A stretch of DNA of 64,000 nt. Source: Salinivibrio kushneri (GTDB lineage: Bacteria > Pseudomonadota > Gammaproteobacteria > Enterobacterales > Vibrionaceae). The position numbers and the translations under genes were made by a program. The stretch is taken from contig NZ_CP114589.1 in NCBI RefSeq assembly GCF_027286325.1, positions 595,300 through 659,299 on the forward strand. The letters run 5' to 3'. The notes under the pieces were generated by a model. That model did not search any database. It saw nothing but the letters and a program-made list of their open reading frames with translations, and had not been told where the DNA came from. Shown one piece after another: positions 56,499 to 64,000 of the stretch. Positions within the stretch are counted from its first letter, which is position 1. Each line of letters opens with the position of its first letter.

Positions 56499-57274
56499 AC
56501 CGGCGATAACTCCCCCGGCATAGCAACCGCATAGCCGGCGGTATGATCGGCAATCGGCATTTCAATACCATAAATCGATTTGAGGGCCGACTCTTGAAAC
56601 ACATCGCTAACCGCGCCTTGCGTCAGGACTTGCCCGCTGTGCAGCGCGACAATCTCATCACAAAAACGCGCCGCCATATTAATGTCGTGCACCACGATAA
56701 TGATGGATTTATCCAGCTCTCGGCTGAGTTTACGCACCAAGGTCATCACTTCAACTTGGTGGGCCACATCCAGTGCAGATAGCGGCTCATCGAGCAGTAA
56801 GTAACGCGTTTGCTGTGCCAGCAGCATCGCAATCCACAGCCGTTGGCGCTCGCCGCCTGATAAGGTATCGACCAAGCGCTCGGCATAATCTTGGGTACCA
56901 GTGAGCGCCATTGCCTCGTTGATCGCTTGGTGATCGGCTTTGGTCAACCGCCCCAGCAAGCCATGCCAAGGATAGCGACCAAAACTGACCAACTCATACC
57001 CAGTTAAGTTATCGGTTGCCGGTAAATGCTGTGGCAAATACGCCACCTCGCGCGCAAAGGCTTTTTCTGACCATTTCGACAAGGGCTTTTGGTCTAATAC
57101 GATCTGCCCGCTGCTGGTTGCCTGTTGCTGCGCTAACAGCTTTATCAACGTTGACTTGCCCGACCCATTGTGTCCGACTAACGCACAGATTTTTCCCGGC
57201 GTAAACGACAAGCTCACCTTATCGAGTAACACTTTTCCGTTGACGGCAAACGCAACGTCCTTTGCCTCTAACAT
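56495..57274 (-). CDS. fhuC: Iron-siderophore ABC transporter ATPase FhuC
   Basis: This 259-residue ABC ATPase has Walker A GHNGSGKSTL at about 34-43, a Q loop in AYLPQHLP, the signature LSGGERQRLWIAMLLAQ, Walker B YLLLDEPLSALD and the His switch VVHDINMA. It is the FecE/FhuC branch. The first gene of the fhuCDB operon, it has a Fur-like box about 90 bp upstream. Confidence 0.93.
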   Translation of the reverse strand: MLEAKDVAFAVNGKVLLDKVSLSFTPGKICALVGHNGSGKSTLIKLLAQQQATSSGQIVLDQKPLSKWSEKAFAREVAYLPQHLPATDNLTGYELVSFGRYPWHGLLGRLTKADHQAINEAMALTGTQDYAERLVDTLSGGERQRLWIAMLLAQQTRYLLLDEPLSALDVAHQVEVMTLVRKLSRELDKSIIIVVHDINMAARFCDEIVALHSGQVLTQGAVSDVFQESALKSIYGIEMPIADHTAGYAVAMPGELSPV

Positions 57275-57359
57275 ATCCCGATCCTACTTCTGCAAACACA
57301 AGCGCGTGGCACTTGCCCGTTATCTCTGAGAGCGTTAATTTTCCAATGCTTAAAAGGCA

Positions 57360-57378
57360 AATGCAAACCATTTTGATT
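57360..57378. promoter_or_regulatory. Candidate Fur box upstream of fhuC
   Basis: The 19-bp element AATGCAAACCATTTTGATT matches 14 positions of the Fur consensus AATGATAATCATTATCATT. It lies in the divergent region before fhuC, consistent with iron repression. Confidence 0.5.
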
Positions 57379-57513
57379 TCGCTTTGTACGCTTAGCGCTT
57401 GTTAATGAGAGAAATTAGACCTCAACCAAGTCACTATTAGGGATCCAAGCGTCATTCAGCCTCGTATCGCCAAGGGTGAATAAAAGTTTGTTGTTACCAC
57501 TGTCGAGAGCCCT

Positions 57514-59124
57514 ATGTCCGCGCCCATCAGCCTTGTATGGCTAAAACGCGATTTACGCCTGCGGGATCATGCCCCTTTACAAGCTGCCATTGCCGCGGGG
57601 CGTCCCTTAGTGATTTTGTACCTGTTTGAGCCATTGCTGCTTAACGATCCGCACCATAGCGAGCGCCATTGGCGATTTGTCTGGCAGTCGCTGTGCGATC
57701 TTAATCAGCAGCTGGCGCCGCTTGGCGGGCAGGTCACCATTTGCCAAGGTGACGCACTCGCCGTTTTCGACGCCATCCACCAGCAGCAGGCAATTGGCGC
57801 GGTGTACAGCCATCAAGAAATTGGCGTCGACGCGACATTTTCTCGAGATAAAGCGGTGGCGAAATGGCTAGCAAGCCATCATATCCCTTGGCATGAATTT
57901 CCCACTGGGGCGGTGATCCGCGGCGCGAAAAGTCGGGTTGATTGGGACGCAGAGTGGCAAAAAGTGATGCGTGCCCCTCTTGCCGATCCGGATTGGCAAC
58001 AAGCGCGCTGGCCAGACACATCACTTACGCTACCCGCGCTCGATCACCACAAGTGGGATTCTCCCGCGCCACGCTTTCAGCCCGGCGGGCCGAGTTGGGC
58101 GTATAAAACCTTGCAGTCTTTTTTCCGCGAGCGTGGGCAAACTTATCAGCGCCACATCTCTAAACCGCTCGCCAGCCGCAAAAGCTGTACCCGACTGTCG
58201 CCCTATCTTGCTTGGGGTAACATCAGCTTGCGCGAGATGTATCAAATTACCCTCCTCCATTGGCAGAAAAAGGGTTGGCGGCGTGCGCTGGTCGCTATGG
58301 TGTCGCGTTTACATTGGCACTGTCATTTTATGCAGAAATTTGAAAGCGAGCATCACATGGAGCATCGCCCCGTTAATCGAGGCTACTTACATTTTGAGTA
58401 CGCGAACGGTCCGCAGAGTGATGCGCATCTGCTCGCATGGCAGCAAGGCCATACCGGTTATCCGCTCGTCGATGCCTGTATGCGTTGCCTGCACGCCACC
58501 GGCTATATCAACTTTCGTATGCGGGCGATGCTGGTCAGTTTTTTAACCCACCATCTACTGATTGATTGGCGGCGTGGTGTGCATCATTTGGCGCAGCTAT
58601 TTCTCGATTTTGAGCCCGGTATTCATTACCCCCAATTTCAAATGCAGGCTGGCGTGACGGGCGCCAATACCCTGCGCATTTATAACCCAGTGAAACAATC
58701 GCAAGAGCAAGATCCGGAAGGGACATTTATTCGTGAATGGTTACCCGAGCTCTCTCCCTTGCCCGACAGTTTGATCCATACCCCGTGGCAAATGACCGAC
58801 ATGGAAGCGATGATGTACGGGGTGGTGCTTGGTGAAGACTACCCGAAACCTATTGTCGATATCGAACAAACTGGCAAACGTGCGCGTGATATTTTATGGT
58901 CGTTTCGTCAACAAGACGCGGTTCGTATCGAAAAAACACGGATCCTCGCCACCCATGTGCGTCCAAACAGCCCTGAGCAAACAAATAGCCCTGAGCCAAC
59001 AAACAGCCCTGAGCAAACAAATAGCCATGAACAACGAAAAAGCCCGGGGCACGCAGACAAGCGCACTAAAAAATCACGTTTACCTGCCACTCAATCCCCT
59101 GGAGGCAACCCAGATGGCGCATAA
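57514..59124 (+). CDS. Cryptochrome/photolyase-family protein with repetitive tail
   Basis: This 536-residue protein has the antenna-domain start [17 protein letters not shown] and a C-terminal FAD-binding domain ([18 protein letters not shown] region; [43 protein letters not shown]). The NTLRIYNP form differs from classical PhrB, so this is a cryptochrome-like branch whose activity (DNA repair or photosensing) is uncertain. The tail after about 480 is low complexity, with four NSPEQT-type repeats, then basic. It overlaps a DUF2256 gene by 11 bp. Confidence 0.85.
   Translation: MSAPISLVWLKRDLRLRDHAPLQAAIAAGRPLVILYLFEPLLLNDPHHSERHWRFVWQSLCDLNQQLAPLGGQVTICQGDALAVFDAIHQQQAIGAVYSHQEIGVDATFSRDKAVAKWLASHHIPWHEFPTGAVIRGAKSRVDWDAEWQKVMRAPLADPDWQQARWPDTSLTLPALDHHKWDSPAPRFQPGGPSWAYKTLQSFFRERGQTYQRHISKPLASRKSCTRLSPYLAWGNISLREMYQITLLHWQKKGWRRALVAMVSRLHWHCHFMQKFESEHHMEHRPVNRGYLHFEYANGPQSDAHLLAWQQGHTGYPLVDACMRCLHATGYINFRMRAMLVSFLTHHLLIDWRRGVHHLAQLFLDFEPGIHYPQFQMQAGVTGANTLRIYNPVKQSQEQDPEGTFIREWLPELSPLPDSLIHTPWQMTDMEAMMYGVVLGEDYPKPIVDIEQTGKRARDILWSFRQQDAVRIEKTRILATHVRPNSPEQTNSPEPTNSPEQTNSHEQRKSPGHADKRTKKSRLPATQSPGGNPDGA
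58966..59037. repeat. Four 18-bp tandem repeats in the cryptochrome-like gene
   Basis: Four consecutive 18-bp units (58966, 58984, 59002, 59020) encode [18 protein letters not shown] and NSHEQR. The copies differ at only a few bases, suggesting recent expansion in the tail. Confidence 0.85.
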
Positions 59125-59275
59125 AAAGCCACACCTTCCCAGCAAGGTATGTTTGACGTGCGAACGCCCCTTTACGTGGCGTAAAAAGTGGGCGCGCTGT
59201 TGGGACGACGTTAGGTATTGCTCTGACCGTTGCCGTCGCGAAGGTCGTCGCCATGCGCGAGCGGCGACGCACTGA
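59114..59275 (+). CDS. DUF2256 zinc-ribbon-like small protein
   Basis: This 53-residue basic protein starts [20 protein letters not shown] and continues TWRKKW...[12 protein letters not shown]. Four Cys form a CxxC...CxxxC pattern (V-C-L-T-C and Y-C-S-D-R-C), typical of DUF2256. The family is repeatedly encoded next to cryptochrome/photolyase genes, as here, where the start overlaps the upstream gene by 11 bp. A nucleic-acid-binding helper role is inference. Its last 65 bp overlap the convergent LysR gene. Confidence 0.85.
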   Translation: MAHKKPHLPSKVCLTCERPFTWRKKWARCWDDVRYCSDRCRREGRRHARAATH

Positions 59276-60143
59276 ACGCATCTAAAAGCGAATTCAATTT
59301 CGGATGTACCCACTGACGTTTAATCGATACCGCATAGAACGGCTCATACACACTCGGCAGTAAGGCGTAGCGGGTGAGCATGCCGCTATCTAGCTCATCG
59401 CGAACCACCACTTCAGGCATTACCGCCAACGCATCATTGTCGCGGGTTAATAGGCGCAGCATCGCCATATCATTGGCTTCTGCCATGATGTAAGGCTTGA
59501 GTTGATACTGCGCCGAGATGGCATCAAACCCCGAGCGAATCGGGTTATCGCCATAAGGCAACACCCACGCTTGGTGCTGGTAGCTGGCATCTAAGGTGGG
59601 CGATAACGCTTTACCCGGCCAACCAATCACGGCGACCGGCTGGCGTGCCAGTTGCTGGTACTGCCAAATTTGTTTATTGGTCCCCCGCACCGCGATATTG
59701 GTTAGCGCCAAATCCAACTGGTGATCAGACAGCGCATGAAGCAAGCCGGTTTGATCCATCGACTGCAACACATAACGGCACTCCCGTTGATTGACCAGTG
59801 GCTGAATAAACTGCTCGATAAAGTTCCGCGACATGGTTGATAAGGTGCCAATGCGAATCGTGGCACTGGACAGCGCCCCGCCGCTGGATAGCAACTGCTC
59901 TAACTCTTCCCCCTGTCGGAATATCTCTTCGGCATAGTTCATCGCTTGATAGCCACTTTCGGTCAACGTCAATGTACGACCTTGCCGCTCAAACAATTGC
60001 ACCTGCATCGCCTGTTCAAGCTGTTTGATTTGCGACGACAGCGCCGACTGCGAAATATGCAGCTGACGGGCGGTCTGGGTCAGGTTGCCGTGGCGCGCCA
60101 CCTGCCAGAAATAATACAAATGATGGTAGTTGAGTCGGCTCAT
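59211..60143 (-). CDS. LysR-family regulator (NhaR-like), probable dabBA regulator
   Basis: This 310-residue LysR protein starts [44 protein letters not shown], the tyrosine-rich opening and HTH of the NhaR branch. A LysR effector domain follows. It is divergent from dabB across 99 bp that contain an ACTTA-N7-TAAGT inverted repeat, so regulation of the inorganic-carbon genes is likely. Its 3' end overlaps the DUF2256 gene on the other strand by 65 bp. Confidence 0.87.
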   Translation of the reverse strand: MSRLNYHHLYYFWQVARHGNLTQTARQLHISQSALSSQIKQLEQAMQVQLFERQGRTLTLTESGYQAMNYAEEIFRQGEELEQLLSSGGALSSATIRIGTLSTMSRNFIEQFIQPLVNQRECRYVLQSMDQTGLLHALSDHQLDLALTNIAVRGTNKQIWQYQQLARQPVAVIGWPGKALSPTLDASYQHQAWVLPYGDNPIRSGFDAISAQYQLKPYIMAEANDMAMLRLLTRDNDALAVMPEVVVRDELDSGMLTRYALLPSVYEPFYAVSIKRQWVHPKLNSLLDAFSASPLAHGDDLRDGNGQSNT

Positions 60144-60185
60144 CGTTCTCTAAAACAGAATGAAAAGTTATTTATTATGTATTTT

Positions 60186-60202
60186 ACTTAACTGTAGTAA
60201 GT
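60186..60202. promoter_or_regulatory. Candidate LysR operator between the regulator and dabB
   Basis: ACTTA-N7-TAAGT is a perfect 5-bp inverted repeat containing a T-N11-A core. It is placed 41 bp before the dabB ATG in the 99-bp divergent region. Confidence 0.45.
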
Positions 60203-60242
60203 TTTCACAATGGTTCACATAACTATTGCTGTGAGGTAAGTC

Positions 60243-61610
60243 ATGTTATCCCTATTTCTCGTCACGCCGCTCAAACTGGTGCTGCTCGCACTGGTTGCTC
60301 TTCTTGGCGGTGTTATATGGCGATACAGTGCCACTGCGTTTGCAGGCGAAGCCGACAAACACCGTTTTCTTTCATCCTTACTGCTCACCTTGTCGGCAGT
60401 CTTGTTGGTTTTAGTCAGCAATCACCTGCTGCTGTTTTGGCTCGCTTGGGTGGCAGTTAGCCTCTCATTGGGTCGCTTAATTCTTTTCTATCCGCATCGA
60501 CCTCGCGCCCAACTCGCGGCACACAAAAAAATGCTGCTCGCCCGCTTTAGCGAATTGCTACTCGGTGGCGCATTCTTACTGTTGTTTTTCCACTACCAAA
60601 CCGCGCAGATTGACCAATTGATGTTTCAAGTCAGCCAGCAGCCTCACACGCTGACTGTAAGCATCGCCGCTTTTATGTTGGTGGGCGTGGCGATTATCAA
60701 GTGCGCTCAACTGCCCTTGCACGGTTGGCTCATTCAAGTGGTGGAAGCACCAACGCCTGTCTCTGCCTTATTGCATGCAGGCATTGTGAATCTTGGCGGG
60801 ATCTTATTGATGCTATTCGCGCCAGTGCTCGCGGCAAGCCCCAGTGCCAGCCTTGGCCTGCTGGTTATCGCAGGCATCAGTTCGCTGGTGGCGGGACTGG
60901 TGAGCCTGACACGCGTGAGCATTAAGGTAAAACTGGCGTGGTCGACCGTCGCGCAAATGGGGCTGATGTTAGTCGAAATCGCCCTAGGTCTTTACGAGTT
61001 GGCATTGCTTCACTTGCTGGCGCACTCTTTCTACAAGGCGTTTTCTTTCCTCAACAGCGGCAATGGCGTGAATCATTGGCTCGCCACCCAACTGGCTGAC
61101 GCCTCAGTTCCGCGTCGCTGCCATTGGCTTGCCGCGATGGCCACCGCCGCCGGTTTGATTGTCGCCGTGCATCTAAGTGTCGGTATTTTAAATAGCTTGG
61201 CAGCCGGTTGGTTGCTGTGGATGGCGATGACCATGTTGCTATTACCGGCCTTTACCCGCCCAGGCGCTGCTCGCCCGACACGCGTGCTGCTCAGTAGCAT
61301 GTTTGCCCTTGGCCTGCTTGGGCTCTACGCCGCCATTAAACATAGCTTGATTGTGTTTGTCGCGGGCGGAAATGCCACCTATTTGTTTGCCGATGCCTTT
61401 GCGCTGGTGCTGTTTATCGCGCTATTTGCTCTGTCATTGGCGGTCCAGTACTGGCCTCACAAAGCGTGGGTCAACCGCCTGTTTATTTGGCTGAACGCCG
61501 GGGCTTACCTTGATGAGTGGGCGACGCGCCTAACACTCAAATGGTGGCCGAGTGCTTCTTTAATCCAACTACAAACGACCCAATGGCAACCGCATAAGGA
61601 GACGCGTTAA
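60243..61610 (+). CDS. dabB: DabB, membrane subunit of the DAB inorganic-carbon complex
   Basis: This 455-residue, highly hydrophobic protein of the NuoL/Mrp proton-translocating family has about 12-13 TM helices. LPLHGWLIQVVEAPTPVSALLHAGIVNLGGIL is the conserved discontinuous-helix region, and WSTVAQMGLMLVEIALGLYELALLHLLAHSFYKAFSFL carries the later Lys/His sites. Without other complex I genes and directly before dabA, it is the DabB proton channel energising CO2/bicarbonate accumulation. The TAA stop overlaps the dabA ATG by one base. Confidence 0.9.
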   Translation: MLSLFLVTPLKLVLLALVALLGGVIWRYSATAFAGEADKHRFLSSLLLTLSAVLLVLVSNHLLLFWLAWVAVSLSLGRLILFYPHRPRAQLAAHKKMLLARFSELLLGGAFLLLFFHYQTAQIDQLMFQVSQQPHTLTVSIAAFMLVGVAIIKCAQLPLHGWLIQVVEAPTPVSALLHAGIVNLGGILLMLFAPVLAASPSASLGLLVIAGISSLVAGLVSLTRVSIKVKLAWSTVAQMGLMLVEIALGLYELALLHLLAHSFYKAFSFLNSGNGVNHWLATQLADASVPRRCHWLAAMATAAGLIVAVHLSVGILNSLAAGWLLWMAMTMLLLPAFTRPGAARPTRVLLSSMFALGLLGLYAAIKHSLIVFVAGGNATYLFADAFALVLFIALFALSLAVQYWPHKAWVNRLFIWLNAGAYLDEWATRLTLKWWPSASLIQLQTTQWQPHKETR

Positions 61611-64000
61611 TGATTGCGAAAACGCCCAACGTATCTGCACACCCAGAGTCCCTCAATGTGAGCGATTTTCGCGATGCCACCCAGCAAGCAGTCGCAGCGA
61701 TTGCGCCAAGCTGGCCGTTGGATCAAATGATTGCAGTGAACCCATGGTGGCCGCAACGCTTTACCCCCATTGAGCAAGTCTTTGCCGAACAAGCGGTGTT
61801 AAGTGGCCACTGTCCGCTAATGCCGTCGGCGTACTATCTGTCGCATTGGCAATCGCCCATTAGTGAGGCACATCTTGCCGAGGCCATCTCAACCTCTGGC
61901 AGCGCATTGACGGTCAGTGATTGTCTGCGTGCGCTGCGTAGTCATAGCAGTGACCTCCCGCGTTGGAAGCCATTGGCTGAGTTGTGTGACCGCACTCGAG
62001 AAGCACAAGAAGGCTTATCGTGGCAGCAAGAAATCCAGCAGCAAGTGAGCCAGTTTCTCGCGCTTTATCACCAATACCCACAGCGCTTTGATGCCCAAGG
62101 CCAAGGCGGTGAGCACCTTTATCAATGCTGGTTGGATGTAGTGAGCCAAGATAAAGGCATTAAAACCCTCACAGGCGTGGATTTGCTCGCCGATTTCGCC
62201 GCACTGCCCACTCAAATGGATGCGCTGATCGCTGAAGCGGCCGCCTTTTGGCAACCGATCCTTCACGACCAAGACGGTAACTTGGCCTACTGCCACGCGC
62301 TGATGCATGGCTTATCGGGTTGGGCAAGCTGGCAGGCTTGGTTAGATTGGCAGCAACAGCTCAGTGACAGTGAACAGCAAGAACATGGCATGGGCCTATT
62401 CGCGATTTTACTTGCTTGGGATACAGTGCTGGCACGTTGGCTTGCCAAACACCGTGATACAGCGTGGGCAAGCATTCGTCAGTCCATGCACCATCAAGCG
62501 GTGAATGTGCGCCATTGGTATCACCAAGCACAACAACAGCTCGCGCCACTGTGGATTTGGCAACAAGCGCTGGAAATCAGTCAGCAGCGCCCTTGGGCAC
62601 ACGCCTTGTCCGCGCAGGCCAGTGTCGACACCCTCGCCACCTCGCCCACGTTGCAAGCTGTGTTTTGTATTGATGTGCGCTCTGAACCGATGCGCCGCGC
62701 ATTAGAAGCGCAATCCGATCGGGTTCAAACTCTTGGCTTTGCTGGCTTTTTTGGCTTGCCGATCGCCTATCAGCCCACCGATAGCCATATTCACCGCCCG
62801 CAACTGCCCGGCTTATTGGCACCGGCGGTCACCGCCTCACAAACCCATGCTACCCCCGAACGCTGGTTACGAATGACCAAGCTCGGCTGGCAGCGCAGTC
62901 TCGATGCGCCTGCCGCCAATTTAGGGATGGTCGAAGCCGGTGGCATGCTGAAGCTAGTGAGCCTATTAAAACGCGCATTACGCATTTCTGGCACAGAAAA
63001 CCCGCTAAATCGACTTAGCCATACTGACAGTGATTGGGCGCTCACCCGTGACAATACACCGTTAAGCGCAGCAGAAAAGGCAGAGCTAGGCGCTGGTATC
63101 TTGCGGGCAATGGGCATTGCTGACCAACTGGCCGATGCTGTCTTGTTGGTGGGTCATGGCAGTGAAACCTGTAACAACCCCCATGCAGCAGGGCTTGACT
63201 GTGGTGCTTGCGGTGGACAAACCGGCGAGGTAAATGTCCGCGTACTTGCACAGCTTCTTAACGATGCCGACGTACGTGATGCCATGGCAAAGCAAGGCGT
63301 GACGATTCCCGCCAGTACCCGTTTTTATGCTGCTATGCACAACACCACTACCGACGCACTGGATGTCTTTCAGGCCCCCGAGCATGCCGCGTGGCAAACT
63401 TGGCTGGCCGCTGCAAGCGAACAAGCACGTGCAACCCGCGCCAACCAGTTTGATCAAACACCAACCCAGCCATCTAAGCTCAAACGATTCTTTGCTACAC
63501 GGGCCAAAGACTGGGCACAAATGCGTCCTGAGTGGGGACTGTGTGACAACGCCGCGTTAATCGTGGGCCCGCGCACCCTGTCTCGGCAGATTAATTTGCA
63601 AGGTCGCAGCTTTTTACACGACTACGACATGCATAAAGACCGTGACTTTAGCCAGCTTGAAACCATCCTCACCGCGCCCATGGTGGTGACCAATTGGATC
63701 AATCTGCAGTACTTTGCTTCTGTCACCACACCGGAAAAATTCGGCAGCGGAAACAAACTGCTACACAACATCGTAGGTGGCCACATTGGGGTGTTTGAAG
63801 GGAATGGTGGCGACTTACGAATTGGCTTATCGCATCAATCCGTGCACGATGGTCGTCGATATCGCCATCAGCCAGTGCGATTAAGCGTATTTATCGCTGC
63901 CCCTCGGGAGGCAATTGATAGTATACTTGCACGCCATGACGATATAGCCGCGCTGGCGAATCACGGCTGGCTGCACTTGATGCAAATTGATGCGCAGGGT
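61610..64000 (+). CDS. dabA: DabA, carbonic-anhydrase-like subunit (partial, runs off the end)
   Basis: The first 797 codons of a UPF0753/DUF2309 protein are present. DabA is the soluble subunit that traps CO2 as bicarbonate using a beta-carbonic-anhydrase-like zinc site. The four zinc-site residues described for DabA are seen: Cys353 and Asp355 in FCIDVRSE, His516 in VGHGSETC, and Cys531 in GLDCGACGG. Their spacing matches that of characterised DabA. The frame starts MIAKTPNVSAHPESLN and is open to the last base. Translation is coupled to dabB. Confidence 0.92.
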   Translation, partial: MIAKTPNVSAHPESLNVSDFRDATQQAVAAIAPSWPLDQMIAVNPWWPQRFTPIEQVFAEQAVLSGHCPLMPSAYYLSHWQSPISEAHLAEAISTSGSALTVSDCLRALRSHSSDLPRWKPLAELCDRTREAQEGLSWQQEIQQQVSQFLALYHQYPQRFDAQGQGGEHLYQCWLDVVSQDKGIKTLTGVDLLADFAALPTQMDALIAEAAAFWQPILHDQDGNLAYCHALMHGLSGWASWQAWLDWQQQLSDSEQQEHGMGLFAILLAWDTVLARWLAKHRDTAWASIRQSMHHQAVNVRHWYHQAQQQLAPLWIWQQALEISQQRPWAHALSAQASVDTLATSPTLQAVFCIDVRSEPMRRALEAQSDRVQTLGFAGFFGLPIAYQPTDSHIHRPQLPGLLAPAVTASQTHATPERWLRMTKLGWQRSLDAPAANLGMVEAGGMLKLVSLLKRALRISGTENPLNRLSHTDSDWALTRDNTPLSAAEKAELGAGILRAMGIADQLADAVLLVGHGSETCNNPHAAGLDCGACGGQTGEVNVRVLAQLLNDADVRDAMAKQGVTIPASTRFYAAMHNTTTDALDVFQAPEHAAWQTWLAAASEQARATRANQFDQTPTQPSKLKRFFATRAKDWAQMRPEWGLCDNAALIVGPRTLSRQINLQGRSFLHDYDMHKDRDFSQLETILTAPMVVTNWINLQYFASVTTPEKFGSGNKLLHNIVGGHIGVFEGNGGDLRIGLSHQSVHDGRRYRHQPVRLSVFIAAPREAIDSILARHDDIAALANHGWLHLMQIDAQG

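Overview
The window looks like the replication-terminus region of the larger chromosome of a Vibrionaceae member. Three kinds of evidence agree. First, a 28-bp site at 8863-8890 has the XerC arm, 6-bp centre and XerD arm of the Vibrio chromosome-1 dif site. Second, seven perfect copies of the MatP-binding palindrome matS (GTGACRNYGTCAC) occur, six of them packed into 2378-7613 just left of dif. Third, genes left of dif tend to lie on the + strand and genes right of it mostly on the - strand, as expected for leading-strand bias on two replichores meeting at dif. The gene families (yoaH, DUF3069-, DUF3319- and DUF6482-type proteins, a VexIJK-like pump, a phrB/cfa light cluster, dabAB) and the moderate GC content fit Vibrionaceae, perhaps a Salinivibrio- or Grimontia-like genus. 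The genus is inference.

Region 1 (1-8.9 kb, left of dif): the end of a TraF-like protein, yoaH, an HD-domain nucleotide hydrolase, divergent nadE and a short nadD-like gene, an AraC-like regulator, an acyltransferase, a LysR gene divergent from chrA, and a Gfo/Idh/MocA oxidoreductase. Region 2 (8.9-13.2 kb, right of dif): a RES/Xre toxin-antitoxin pair, a TPR membrane protein, yciH, a small DUF3319-type protein and a Cre-like tyrosine recombinase with changed catalytic residues. Region 3 (13.2-20.8 kb): ddl, a SPOR lipoprotein, the lysine acetyltransferase patZ, a LysR regulator and a YbjD-type OLD-like ATPase.

Region 4 (20.8-30.1 kb) is an 11-gene, mostly overlapping minus-strand operon: DUF523/DUF1722, a LitR-type MerR regulator, photolyase, SnoaL-like, SDR, FAD oxidoreductase, DUF1365, cfa, DUF2878, a chalcone-isomerase-like protein and DUF3833. 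Four TTGTACA-type operators in two equally spaced pairs precede it. The set looks like a light/photo-oxidative-stress lipid-remodelling and DNA-repair unit. Region 5 (30.2-40.2 kb): an EAL phosphodiesterase, GIY-YIG protein, yceH, bactofilin, aroG with a TyrR-like box, a small beta-barrel, small proteins, a DEAD-box helicase, a Nudix hydrolase and a thioesterase-like protein.

Region 6 (40.4-50.6 kb): a tripartite RND pump with two adaptor genes, then a hybrid histidine kinase carrying a (Pro-Glu)n linker encoded by 31 perfect hexamers and translationally coupled to an EAL-HDOD protein. Region 7 (50.7-64 kb): phhAB with a TyrR-like box, fhuCDB with a Fur-like box, a cryptochrome/photolyase-family gene with a repetitive tail overlapping a DUF2256 gene, and a LysR regulator divergent from dabBA. 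The dabBA pair forms an inorganic-carbon uptake complex and dabA runs off the window end. No tRNA, rRNA, CRISPR array, transposase or prophage was seen.
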